From CAWFGW01 sp963849955 (GTDB lineage Bacteria; Bacteroidota; Bacteroidia; Cytophagales; JAAEPT01): a stretch of DNA of 64,000 bases. The stretch is taken from NCBI GenBank assembly GCA_963849955.1, contig CAWKJU010000013.1, positions 62,001 to 126,000 of the forward strand, in the 5' to 3' direction. The position numbers were made by a program, and so were the translations under genes. A model generated the notes under the pieces. That model did no database searches. It worked only from the letters and a program-made list of their open reading frames with translations, and was not told the origin of the DNA. Below are positions 8,769-17,540 of the stretch, one piece after another. Position 1 is the first letter of the stretch. Each line of letters opens with the position of its first letter.

Positions 8769-10244
8769 ATGAACTTAACTATTGAAAACATTTTACTTAT
8801 AGGTTCTTTATTGTTGTTCATTAGTGTTGTTGCTGGAAAAACATCTTACAAGTTTGGTGTACCTACTTTAGTCTTATTTTTAGTGGTTGGTATGTTAGCC
8901 GGATCAGACGGACCGGGTGGCATCCACTTTGATGATCCAAAAATTGGTCAATTTATTGGTATTGCATCGCTAAATTTCATTCTCTTTTCTGGTGGATTAG
9001 ATACCAACTGGAAGTCAATACAACCCGTTCTATGGCAAGGGATTTCACTTTCTACACTGGGGGTTTTATTAACTACGGTATCCGTTGGTACATTTGTTTG
9101 GCTCATTACCGATTTCACAATTTATGAAGGTATGTTATTGGGTGCCATTATTTCATCAACGGATGCCGCTGCAGTGTTTTCAGTGCTTCGTTCACAAAAA
9201 CTAGCTTTAAAAAGCAAACTACGGCCCACCTTAGAATTAGAAAGTGGAAGTAATGATCCTATGGCCTATGTTTTAACCCTCGCTTTCTTAGGGTTGGTTA
9301 TCAATCAGGATCAAAGCATCTATTCAATTATTCCTCTTTTTTTAAAACAAATGATAATTGGAGGAATATGCGGTTTTTTATTTGGCTTATTAAGCAAATA
9401 TGTCATCAACAAAATTAGACTTGGATTTGATGGGTTATACCCGGTATTGGCAATATCACTTATGTTTATCACTTTTTCCGTGACCGATTTATTGGCTGGA
9501 AATGGTTTCTTGGCAGTGTACTTATGTGCGGTATATTTAGGCAATCAGGATATTATTCATAAAAAAACAATCCTTAAAATGTTTGACGGTTTAGCTTGGC
9601 TCATGCAAATTGTCTTATTTCTTACCTTGGGTTTATTAGTTTTTCCTTTAAAAGTATTTGCTGTAGCGGGTTTGGGATTATTAATTTCTGTTTTCCAAAT
9701 TTTAATCGCGCGACCTCTTAGCGTTTTCTTAAGCCTTTTACCTTTTAAAATGTTAGGGAAGAAAAAGCTTTTTCTATCTTGGGTAGGTTTACGGGGAGCT
9801 GTACCAATTGTATTTGCAACCTATCCTTTAATTGCAGGTATTGAAAAAGCTGAAATGATTTTTAACATTGTTTTTTTCATCTCCCTTTCTTCTGTACTAA
9901 TTCAAGGAACAACTTTATCAATTATTGCAAAATGGTTAGGTGTAACACTTCCCGAAGAAGCTAAATTAAAAACTCCGTTGGATTACATTGTTAATGACAC
10001 TGCTAAAGCCATTATGATAGAAATTGATATTCCAGATCATAGTTTTCCTGTAAATAAAAAGATTGTGGATTTACACTTTCCTAAAACGGCAATTATCGCA
10101 ATGATAAACCGAGACGATAAATTTATCACCCCCACTGGTTCTACTGAGGTTTTAGCAAATGATACACTTATTGTGCTATCTGAAACTCAAAAAGGATTAA
10201 ATAAAGTATATGAGTGTTTGGATTTAAGCCCTGTTTTAAGTTGA
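8769..10244 (+). CDS. Potassium/proton antiporter, CPA1 family (NhaP2/CvrA-like)
   Basis: The 491-aa protein has about 12-13 membrane helices (residues 5-390) with the CPA1 motifs SSTDAAAVFS and ELESGSNDPMAY, which carry the acidic residues of the ion path. A soluble C-terminal TrkA-C-like domain (about 405-491) is the regulatory domain of NhaP2/CvrA antiporters. It should exchange K+ (or Na+) for protons at the inner membrane. The gene stands alone between the uptake operon and a bidirectional terminator. Confidence 0.88.
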   Translation: MNLTIENILLIGSLLLFISVVAGKTSYKFGVPTLVLFLVVGMLAGSDGPGGIHFDDPKIGQFIGIASLNFILFSGGLDTNWKSIQPVLWQGISLSTLGVLLTTVSVGTFVWLITDFTIYEGMLLGAIISSTDAAAVFSVLRSQKLALKSKLRPTLELESGSNDPMAYVLTLAFLGLVINQDQSIYSIIPLFLKQMIIGGICGFLFGLLSKYVINKIRLGFDGLYPVLAISLMFITFSVTDLLAGNGFLAVYLCAVYLGNQDIIHKKTILKMFDGLAWLMQIVLFLTLGLLVFPLKVFAVAGLGLLISVFQILIARPLSVFLSLLPFKMLGKKKLFLSWVGLRGAVPIVFATYPLIAGIEKAEMIFNIVFFISLSSVLIQGTTLSIIAKWLGVTLPEEAKLKTPLDYIVNDTAKAIMIEIDIPDHSFPVNKKIVDLHFPKTAIIAMINRDDKFITPTGSTEVLANDTLIVLSETQKGLNKVYECLDLSPVLS

Positions 10245-10338
10245 TCTGGGAACATAAGTTTTAACAACTTAATATTCATTTAATCTTAATCTTAAATTCT
10301 GTTTTTATCTTTTATTAGAGTAAAGATCAAAAAAATAC

Positions 10339-10368
10339 AGCCACATAATTTATAAAAACTATGTGGCT
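10339..10368. terminator. Bidirectional terminator
   Basis: AGCCACATA (10339-10347) pairs perfectly with TATGTGGCT (10360-10368). A-rich sequence on the left and T-rich sequence on the right allow termination of both the antiporter gene and the convergent sugar dehydrogenase gene. Confidence 0.85.
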
Positions 10369-10380
10369 GATTTATATTAA

Positions 10381-11799
10381 TTAAAGTTTACTGAATTTCA
10401 CTGTTTTAACAGCAGTATCCGACTTTAACTCGATCAAATACATTCCTGATTTTAAATCATTGATATTTAATTTAACGTTGTCTGCATTGTACTGCGTGTT
10501 TTCTTTCGAAAGTGTTCGAATATATTCTCCACTAATTGCATAAATAGCACCACCCTCTACATCATCCATACTTATTTGAACAAAATCTTTTGCAGGATTG
10601 GGGTAAGCCGAGATCATTTCATTTTCATTTTTTTTTCCTTTCACACTAGTAACCATTTTATTCGTTTTCAATAAAATAAGTCTATTAGGGGATTCTGTTA
10701 ATGCATAAAGTTTACCATCGGGTGATACTTCAACATCTCTAAATCGAGCATATCCTTGCATAAATGAATAAGTAGCAATATGTTGATCATCCTGAATCTT
10801 TACCCATTGAATTTGTTGACCTGCCAAAGCACCGATGATAAAATTCACCTCTCCCTCACTCTGATTTTCTAAAGGCACAATTGCCATTCCACATGGAGCT
10901 ATAGAAGGAACCCAATAGCGTATAGGCTGTTCCATACCTTCTCTGGCTGTATCCTCGGATATGATAACTCCACTATAATCTATACCAAAGGTTATAGCTG
11001 GCCACCCATAATTATTTGCAGGCTCTATAAGATTGAGTTCATCACCTCCTCGAGGACCATGTTCGTGTGCATATATTTTACCTGAAACTGGGTTAATAAC
11101 TAAACCTTGAATATTTCGATGTCCATAACTATATATTTCAGGGAGAGCATTCATTTCCTCAACAAAAGGGTTGTCATCTGGTATTGAACCATCGTCATTC
11201 AGACGTATAACTTTACCAGAATGGTTAGTAAGTAATTGAGGAATATTTCTAATTGAATCTACCACTTCCTGATCATTTTCATTAATAGTTTGTTGCACTA
11301 CTTGACGATCACTTGAAGAAAAATAAATATGATTTTCATTATCGAATGCTATTCGACTTCCAAAGTGATTTGTGCCACTTCTAAATGGAAGTGCCCTAAA
11401 AATCTCAGAAAAGTTTGTCAATTCATTTCCTGATAATACTCCTCTACCCACCGCTAACGTGTAACCACCTTCACCAGAAATTGAATAGGCAAGATATACG
11501 TACTTATTAGTCGCAAATTCTGGGTGTATTGCTACATCTAATAAACCACCTTGGCCTACTACTGCAATGGTCGGAAGTCCTGTAATTTCTGTTTTAGTAT
11601 CGGTAGAAATCACATAACTAAACAACTGTCCACTTTTCTCTGTAAATAACAATTCATCATTTGAGATAAAACTCATACCCCAAGGTTGGTCCATATTGTT
11701 ACTTTGTATCAATACCTTATCTAGTTCTAAGGTAGGGGCTTGGCTAAAGCTTATGTAGCTTAATGCAATAAAGATAGGTAGTAGTAGATTTTTTTTCAT
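10381..11799 (-). CDS. Secreted PQQ-dependent sugar (aldose) dehydrogenase with T9SS sorting domain
   Basis: The 472-aa protein has a signal peptide (cut near FSQA), then a six-bladed propeller of the soluble glucose/sorbosone dehydrogenase (GSDH) family (about 25-370). Recognisable motifs are HEHGPRGGDELN and ANNYGWP. The C-terminal 75 residues form a T9SS type A sorting domain (AYPNPAKDFVQI; ending VKTVKFSKL). It should oxidise aldoses outside the cell with PQQ as cofactor. No PQQ synthesis genes are in the window, so the cofactor may be scavenged. Confidence 0.85.
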   Translation of the reverse strand: MKKNLLLPIFIALSYISFSQAPTLELDKVLIQSNNMDQPWGMSFISNDELLFTEKSGQLFSYVISTDTKTEITGLPTIAVVGQGGLLDVAIHPEFATNKYVYLAYSISGEGGYTLAVGRGVLSGNELTNFSEIFRALPFRSGTNHFGSRIAFDNENHIYFSSSDRQVVQQTINENDQEVVDSIRNIPQLLTNHSGKVIRLNDDGSIPDDNPFVEEMNALPEIYSYGHRNIQGLVINPVSGKIYAHEHGPRGGDELNLIEPANNYGWPAITFGIDYSGVIISEDTAREGMEQPIRYWVPSIAPCGMAIVPLENQSEGEVNFIIGALAGQQIQWVKIQDDQHIATYSFMQGYARFRDVEVSPDGKLYALTESPNRLILLKTNKMVTSVKGKKNENEMISAYPNPAKDFVQISMDDVEGGAIYAISGEYIRTLSKENTQYNADNVKLNINDLKSGMYLIELKSDTAVKTVKFSKL

Positions 11800-12109
11800 A
11801 GCGTTCTTTTTTTATAAAACATTAGTTATCAATAATATACAATTTTTTTTTTAAATTTACTGACTAAACTCACCATTAGCACTGCTACTATTTTTAATGT
11901 ATAGAGTTGAATGTAGTAGTATTAAAAACTTCTGAATGCCTAAGTCAATTTTTATTCCATCAAGTAAAAAAATGGGAAATGATTAATAAATAGCCAAGGC
12001 TTAATTAAAATTAACTATCCTCTACATTTGCTCCTTCATAACTTCTACACAATGTGGTATTTACGCAACAACCAGTGGGATTTATAGAAGCATCTATCTT
12101 TAACTTACC

Positions 12110-12158
12110 TCCCCTAATCAGGGTACCAATTTACCCTCTCCAAGCGATTTTACCTTTG
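12110..12158 (+). promoter_or_regulatory. Heptamer site plus -7 element upstream of the hemerythrin gene
   Basis: An imperfect 7-2-7 pair TCCCCTA-AT-CAGGGTA (12110-12125) and a direct TACCCTC (12132-12138) precede a -7 element TACCTTTG (12151-12158). No -33 TTG is present, which would fit an activator-dependent promoter. The palindrome centre lies 33-34 bp before the -7 element, nearly the same distance as at the imelysin promoter. The whole 11800-12285 gap (486 bp) otherwise shows no gene except the short frame noted below. Confidence 0.55.
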
Positions 12159-12175
12159 GTTATTTTACCCCTTTT

Positions 12176-12280
12176 TTGAAATATAAAACATCTCTAGTAA
12201 ATGTTACTGAACTAGAAAGCCTAAAAGAAAGTATTGAAGTAGATGTTTTTCTTCAAAAGCATGGATTTTTAACTAAATAA
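12176..12280 (+). other. Short open frame (34 codons) in the hemerythrin leader
   Basis: From a TTG at 12176 the frame reads LKYKTSLVNV and continues to HGFLTK and a TAA at 12280, five bases before the hemerythrin ATG. The composition (Glu, Lys, Val) looks protein-like, but the start is weak and sits only about 18 bp after the -7 element. It could be a leader peptide, a relic of a longer gene, or chance. Confidence 0.2.
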
Positions 12281-12285
12281 AAACT

Positions 12286-13023
12286 ATGAAAGATTCTTTT
12301 GATATTTACACTGTGTTTGAAATTAAGCAAAATTTAAAAGCTGCTAACAATTTCTTTGGACGTTTTGAGTCCAATGCATTAAACCCAATTTATACTTTAT
12401 CGGACTTAGGTAAACTTAATAAAATATCACCTTCTTTATTGGTACTTATTTTATTGAAGTTTGAAAAAGAAACAAAAAAAGAGGCTGAAGATGACTCTTC
12501 TGAGTTTGAAGGCTTCACGATTAATGAGATCCTTAGTTATGTAGAAATCACTCACCTGTTTTATCAAAATGAACGGATGAAACGGGTTGAGCGAATAATT
12601 TTTAATTTGGAGAAAGAAATAGGTGGCTCGAATTCATTCACAGATTTACTTTACCAGTCTTACATTGAGTTTCGCCAATTCCTTTTTCATCATCTTTCAC
12701 AAGAAGAAGAAATACTTTTCCCCTATGCGAAAAGTTTAATAGAACTTGCTACAAATATTTATAACGATGAATATACTTTCTTAAAAAGTAAACTTCCTGA
12801 ATGTTTTTTGCATACCCACACTAAAGAAACGGAATTTAATCTTTTTCGAATATTTACACTTGTTCCATCCCAATTCTATCAAATGGAAACCACCGAAGAA
12901 TTAATGAATTTAGAAATGGAGTTAAAATCATTTAAAGTTGATTTGGATGTTCATTCATGGATTGAAGAGGAAGTCCTCATCCCCAAAATAATAGCACTCA
13001 GAAAGGAGTTATTTAATCAATGA
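12286..13023 (+). CDS. Hemerythrin-like (HHE) protein
   Basis: The 245-aa soluble protein has an N-terminal helical region (1-75) and an HHE-type helical bundle (about 85-240). Candidate di-iron ligands are H in 'EITHLFYQ', H-x(n)-E in 'FHHLSQEEEILFP', H in 'CFLHTHTKETEF' and H-x4-E in 'DVHSWIEEEVLIP'. It probably binds a di-iron centre and may sense or repair damage by oxygen or nitric oxide, as the related iron-cluster repair (RIC/YtfE) proteins do; assignment to that family is not certain. It overlaps the convergent response regulator gene by 11 bp. Confidence 0.7.
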   Translation: MKDSFDIYTVFEIKQNLKAANNFFGRFESNALNPIYTLSDLGKLNKISPSLLVLILLKFEKETKKEAEDDSSEFEGFTINEILSYVEITHLFYQNERMKRVERIIFNLEKEIGGSNSFTDLLYQSYIEFRQFLFHHLSQEEEILFPYAKSLIELATNIYNDEYTFLKSKLPECFLHTHTKETEFNLFRIFTLVPSQFYQMETTEELMNLEMELKSFKVDLDVHSWIEEEVLIPKIIALRKELFNQ

Positions 13024-13660
13024 TACCTGTTTCTTTGACATAGATGGAAAGCTCTAGGGCTGAACTCACCCCTAATTTTTTCAGTATATTTTTACGATGA
13101 GTATGGATAGTGTGAGGACTCAGGCTTAGCTCTTCGGCAATTTCTTTGTTTTTCTTTCCCGCAGCTACAAGTTTAGTAATCTCAAGTTCCCGCTCAGTTA
13201 AGTGCTGAACCGGCTTGTAATCTTTGTGTTCTTCACGTGTCACATTTTGTTCCATCAAAACATTCAAAACGTAACTACAAAAGAATTTTTCTCCTCTTGC
13301 TGTGCTTCTAAGTCCTTTTAAAATTTCTTCCTTAGAGCTCTCTTTTGTCAAATAGGCAAATACATTTAGTTTAAGGGATTTAATGATGTCCCACTTTTTT
13401 TCCTGACTAGATAAAATGACAACACGACAAGAGATATTCGACTTTAACCAAATCAGTAAACCATTAGAATCAAAATATTTAGGGTTATAGTCTAAAATCA
13501 AAATTTGGGGCTCATATGATTTAAGTTTGGGAATAAGCTCTTCGGTATCTTTTGCTTCTGCCACAATTTCTAAATCTTCCACTTCTTGCAACATGGCTTT
13601 AATCCCTTCTCTATATAGCGGTTGAGAATCTGCTAGCACTATATTGACCTTATTCAACAC
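13013..13660 (-). CDS. NarL/FixJ-family response regulator
   Basis: The 215-aa protein has a receiver domain (1-125) with D11, phospho-acceptor D57 (ILILDYN), S84 and K106, and a LuxR-type HTH (about 148-210: 'LTERELEITKLVAAGKKNKE' and 'SPHTIHTHRKNILKKL'). No sensor kinase is adjacent, so it is an orphan here. It lies between the hemerythrin gene and the imelysin operon, whose promoters both carry NarL-type 7-2-7 heptamers. This makes it the best candidate for their activator. Confidence 0.88.
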   Translation of the reverse strand: MLNKVNIVLADSQPLYREGIKAMLQEVEDLEIVAEAKDTEELIPKLKSYEPQILILDYNPKYFDSNGLLIWLKSNISCRVVILSSQEKKWDIIKSLKLNVFAYLTKESSKEEILKGLRSTARGEKFFCSYVLNVLMEQNVTREEHKDYKPVQHLTERELEITKLVAAGKKNKEIAEELSLSPHTIHTHRKNILKKLGVSSALELSIYVKETGIID

Positions 13661-13695
13661 CCTTATCTTTATTTAGATTAATTCTAATTAATAAT

Positions 13696-13725
13696 CAAAA
13701 TTAGCCTAATTTTATTGTTGAGCAA
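13696..13725 (-). promoter_or_regulatory. Promoter of the response regulator gene
   Basis: On the minus strand a -33 TTG (13725-13723) and a -7 TAATTTTG (13703-13696) are spaced by 19 bp, a full match to the Bacteroidota promoter pattern. It lies 36 bp before the regulator start and is divergent from the imelysin promoter. Confidence 0.65.
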
Positions 13726-13760
13726 CGATTATAGGTTTCAAAAAAAAGAATTAGTGTAAA

Positions 13761-13809
13761 TATACCCCCTAGAGGGTATATGATTAAGGACTCCTGAATT
13801 ATACTTTTG
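13761..13809 (+). promoter_or_regulatory. 7-2-7 operator and -7 element of the imelysin operon
   Basis: TATACCCCCTAGAGGGTATA (13761-13780) is a near-perfect palindrome containing heptamers TACCCCC and GAGGGTA separated by 2 bp. The -7 element TACTTTTG (13802-13809, then C) starts 31-32 bp after its centre. No -33 TTG is seen, so the palindrome may replace it through an activator. Confidence 0.65.
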
Positions 13810-13844
13810 CCTCCGTATTTAAAATAATTCTAAATAATATTGAA

Positions 13845-15050
13845 ATGAAAAACTATACTTGGTTACTACTCCTTCTATCACTTGCATTGGTAAGTTGTGG
13901 TGACGATGAAGATAAAAAGGAAGATAATCCTAACGATGAAAATGCAGCGTTAAAAACAGCTATTTTTGAAAATTACGCAGACATAGCTTATGAAAATTAT
14001 CTTGATTCGTATAATGAAGCCGTTGAATTAAACAGTGCTATTAAACTCTTTTTAGCAGAGCCTACTTCCACTTCTAAATTTGAAGCTACAAAAAAAGCTT
14101 GGAGAGCGGCTCGGGAACCGTATGGACAAACTGAAGCTTTTCGTTTTGCTAATGGACCAATTGATGATGAAGATGGGCCAGAAGGGTTATTAAACGCATG
14201 GCCTTTGGATGAAGCTTACATTGATTATGTGCGGGACGATGCTGATGCAGGTATCATTAATGACCCGGTAACCTTCCCATCACTTACGAAGGAATTATTG
14301 ATTGAATTAAATGAGGCTGGAAAAGATGACAATATCAGTATGGGTTATCATGCGATTGAATTTTTACTTTGGGGACAAGATAAAGAAACTCCTACAGCAA
14401 CTATCAATACAGGTTCACGACCAAATACAGATTATGTTGAAGGTGGAACTGCAGCAAACCAAATGAGAAGGGGTGCTTATTTACAAGCTTGTGCCGACTT
14501 ATTAGTAGAACATTTGAAATTAATGGTTGAGGCTTGGAGTCCTTCCAATGGTGGAAATTACAGAAGTGCGTTTTTAACAAAGGATGCAGAACAAAACTTA
14601 GTAAACATGTTTACTTCAATTAGCATATTAAGTAAATCAGAGTTGGCTGGAGAACGGATTTTTGTAGCTTATAATAATGAATCACAAGAAGACGAACACT
14701 CTTGTTTTAGCGACAACACACACCGCGATATCCGCCTAAATGCTCAAGGTATTTCAAATGTATATTTAGGGAAGTATACTAAAGTGAATGGCAAAACCAT
14801 TTCAGGTAAATCGCTAGCGGATTTAGTCGCAGCAGTTGACCCTACTTTAGCTGCTGAAGTAAAAACACAACTGGAATCAACGCTTGCTAAGGTTGAAGCT
14901 ACAGGAACTCCATTTGACTATGCAGTAACACCATCATCAGGTTTAAGATCTACGATCTATGATGCAGCTGTATCCTTACAAAAATTAGGGAACGAATTTG
15001 CCAAAGCTGGTGATGAACTTGACCTTACGGTAACAGCAGATTTTGAATAA
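13845..15050 (+). CDS. Imelysin family lipoprotein
   Basis: The 401-aa protein has a lipobox (LVSC, Cys18), an acidic linker, and an imelysin (M75-like) helical domain with the GxHxxE motif as GYHAIE (167-172). Imelysin-family proteins are iron-regulated envelope proteins; the GxHxxE site is thought to bind metal. It is the first gene of an operon with a di-haem oxidoreductase and a second imelysin, a recurring set implicated in iron uptake. Gap to the next gene is 2 bp. Confidence 0.9.
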   Translation: MKNYTWLLLLLSLALVSCGDDEDKKEDNPNDENAALKTAIFENYADIAYENYLDSYNEAVELNSAIKLFLAEPTSTSKFEATKKAWRAAREPYGQTEAFRFANGPIDDEDGPEGLLNAWPLDEAYIDYVRDDADAGIINDPVTFPSLTKELLIELNEAGKDDNISMGYHAIEFLLWGQDKETPTATINTGSRPNTDYVEGGTAANQMRRGAYLQACADLLVEHLKLMVEAWSPSNGGNYRSAFLTKDAEQNLVNMFTSISILSKSELAGERIFVAYNNESQEDEHSCFSDNTHRDIRLNAQGISNVYLGKYTKVNGKTISGKSLADLVAAVDPTLAAEVKTQLESTLAKVEATGTPFDYAVTPSSGLRSTIYDAAVSLQKLGNEFAKAGDELDLTVTADFE

Positions 15051-15052
15051 TA

Positions 15053-16462
15053 ATGGTTAAAAAAAAGTTTAGGTTCTCTTGTTTACTCATTATAACAGTT
15101 CATTTTTTGTATAGCTGTCATAATGAAAAAGAAGTTACTTCACCCTCCCTGCTTGCAGAGGAGGGTGAACAGTTTTCTGGGGGCAGCGCCACTGTGTTTG
15201 ACCAATCAACCAATGCTTTTGGTTTACAGGCTCCTGAATTAACTGGCGATTTAAGCTTACAGTTTTTCGTGGGTAATTCTCTTTTCACCCAAAATTGGGT
15301 CACAGCCCCAGCATCAACAACTGCAAGAGATGGTTTAGGTCCTCTTTTCAATTCTCGTGCTTGCAGCGGTTGTCACCCAAAAGATGGTCGAGGGAAAGCA
15401 CCATTATTTGATGGTGACACGGACCACGGCTTGTTGCTCCGACTAAGTATTCCTGGTTACACACCCACTGGAGAACCCCAACCTGTACCCAACTACGGTG
15501 GACAATTACAAGACCAAGCCTTACTTGGCGTGATGAGCGAAGGACAAATCAGTATCTTATATCAGGAACAAAGTGGACAGTATGCGGATGGTACTAATTA
15601 CTCATTAAGAAAACCTGTTTATTCTATCAAATCATTGCAGTACGGTGAATTAGATCCCGCTACCATGATTTCCCCAAGAGTTGGGCAACAGGTGTATGGC
15701 CTTGGTCTGTTAGAAGCGATATCAGAAACCACCATTTTAAGTTATGCTGATGTGTTGGATAGTAACCACGATGGCATCAGTGGAAAACCTAACTATGTGT
15801 GGAGTGTCATTACACAACAAACTGAACTTGGACGTTTTGGTTGGAAAGCCAACGTACCCACGCTTCGACAACAAACTGCTGGTGCTGCTAATGGTGACAT
15901 GGGGTTGACCTCATCATTATTTCCAGAGGAGGACTGTCCTTCAGGTATCAGTTGCGACACAGAAAACTTAGGTGGGTCGCCTGAAATCAGCGACAACAAT
16001 TTGGATGCTATGGTTTTGTATGTAAGTACACTTGCTGTACCCGCAAGAAGAAACTGGCAGGATCAAGAAGTGCTTTTAGGCAAAGAAACATTTAATACCA
16101 TAGGTTGTGCAAAATGCCACATTCCAACAATGAAAACAGCGTCCCATGAATTTAGCGTTCTAGCCAATCAAACGATTAGACCTTATACCGATTTATTACT
16201 TCACGACATGGGTGATGAATTAGCCGACCACCGCCCCGATTTTCAAGCTACAGGTAGCGAATGGCGTACTCCACCCCTATGGGGCATTGGTCTTATTCAA
16301 ACCGTTAACGGTCATACAAATTTATTACATGATGGCAGAGCGAGAAACTTAGAAGAAGCAATTCTATGGCATGGTGGGGAAGCAGAAACCAGTCGGAACG
16401 ACTTTAAAAAGCTTCCACAAACAGAGCGAGAAAACTTATTAAAATTTCTTAGATCATTATAA
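15053..16462 (+). CDS. Di-haem oxidoreductase family (DHOR) lipoprotein
   Basis: The 469-aa protein has a lipoprotein signal (LYSC, Cys22) and two CxxCH haem c sites: CSGCH (104-108) and CAKCH near residue 350. The overall layout matches the di-haem 'thiol oxidoreductase-like' family encoded with imelysins. It probably moves electrons in the periplasm, possibly changing the redox state of iron for the neighbouring imelysins. The stop overlaps the next start as TAATG. Confidence 0.88.
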   Translation: MVKKKFRFSCLLIITVHFLYSCHNEKEVTSPSLLAEEGEQFSGGSATVFDQSTNAFGLQAPELTGDLSLQFFVGNSLFTQNWVTAPASTTARDGLGPLFNSRACSGCHPKDGRGKAPLFDGDTDHGLLLRLSIPGYTPTGEPQPVPNYGGQLQDQALLGVMSEGQISILYQEQSGQYADGTNYSLRKPVYSIKSLQYGELDPATMISPRVGQQVYGLGLLEAISETTILSYADVLDSNHDGISGKPNYVWSVITQQTELGRFGWKANVPTLRQQTAGAANGDMGLTSSLFPEEDCPSGISCDTENLGGSPEISDNNLDAMVLYVSTLAVPARRNWQDQEVLLGKETFNTIGCAKCHIPTMKTASHEFSVLANQTIRPYTDLLLHDMGDELADHRPDFQATGSEWRTPPLWGIGLIQTVNGHTNLLHDGRARNLEEAILWHGGEAETSRNDFKKLPQTERENLLKFLRSL

Positions 16463-17532
16463 TGAAACACATTCAAATCCTCTTTTTATTAGTTGGTCTG
16501 CTTTCATGTTCTGACTCAAATAAACCGGATGAAACACCTACCCTTCAATACGACCGAAAAACATTGCTTCAAAACACTTTCAAAGAGGTTATTATCCCAT
16601 CAATTGACAATTCAGTCACCACAATACAACTGTTCGAAACTACCATTCATAATCATTCCCTTCCTCTTTCCGATACTGCATTAAAAACATTAAAAATGGC
16701 ATGGCAAAAATCTAAACATGCTTGGGAAGGTTGTGAAATCTTCGACCTTGGATACGTACGAGGAAATTACACTTCGCTTAACATTGATTATTGGCCAACA
16801 AATACCGCTCTTTTAAATCAACGCATAGCGGATACATCCAATACGTTCACTTCTACGTATCTGGACTACACCAGTCCAGCCACACGTGGATTTGCCTCTA
16901 TCGAATGTTTGTTGTTTGAAGAAAATGCACTTACTCAACTCAACCACGACTCTGTTCGATGGTCTTATTTGTTGCTAGCAAGTAGCGATTTATCACAACA
17001 AATCAACACTTTTAAAAAAAATTGGCTTGCATATGAACACACATTCATCAATGAAAGTGGAACAGGAGTAAGTGCTTCAATTAATATTTTGGTCAATAAG
17101 ATTATCAGTGAGTTAGAATTTATCATTAACACGGAATTAAACACACCTTTGGGTATAAAAAACAGTGGTACTCCTCTACCACTATCGCTGGAATCACCGT
17201 ATTCAAAGTACACAGCTGAAAATATTAGAGCCAGTTTAAAAAGTATAGAACAAATTTATTTTGGTATAAATCCAAGCTCTACCAGTTTAAGTACAATGGT
17301 CGCGTTTTTAGAAAAATCTGATTTGAATGATAAAATAAAAAACCAATTTGAAGCGTGTTATTTAGCACTTGATCAATTAAAACCGAATATTTATGGTTTA
17401 TTAGTGTCTAATCAAAAAAATGAAGTAGCAAGCTGTTATTCAGAAATCAGAAAATTAATGATTTTGATTCGAGTAGATGTCGTAAGTACTTTGAGTATTA
17501 GCCTTACTATAAGCGATAATGATGGAGATTGA
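16462..17532 (+). CDS. Second imelysin-like lipoprotein
   Basis: The 356-aa protein has a lipobox (LLSC, Cys16) and an imelysin-like helical domain. At the place of GxHxxE it reads GFASIE, so the family histidine is replaced by Ala while the Glu remains. It may therefore bind metal differently or act as a structural partner of the first imelysin. It is translationally coupled to the DHOR gene and ends 8 bp before the convergent glutamate-synthase-like gene. Confidence 0.82.
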   Translation: MKHIQILFLLVGLLSCSDSNKPDETPTLQYDRKTLLQNTFKEVIIPSIDNSVTTIQLFETTIHNHSLPLSDTALKTLKMAWQKSKHAWEGCEIFDLGYVRGNYTSLNIDYWPTNTALLNQRIADTSNTFTSTYLDYTSPATRGFASIECLLFEENALTQLNHDSVRWSYLLLASSDLSQQINTFKKNWLAYEHTFINESGTGVSASINILVNKIISELEFIINTELNTPLGIKNSGTPLPLSLESPYSKYTAENIRASLKSIEQIYFGINPSSTSLSTMVAFLEKSDLNDKIKNQFEACYLALDQLKPNIYGLLVSNQKNEVASCYSEIRKLMILIRVDVVSTLSISLTISDNDGD

Positions 17533-17540
17533 TTTTTAAT

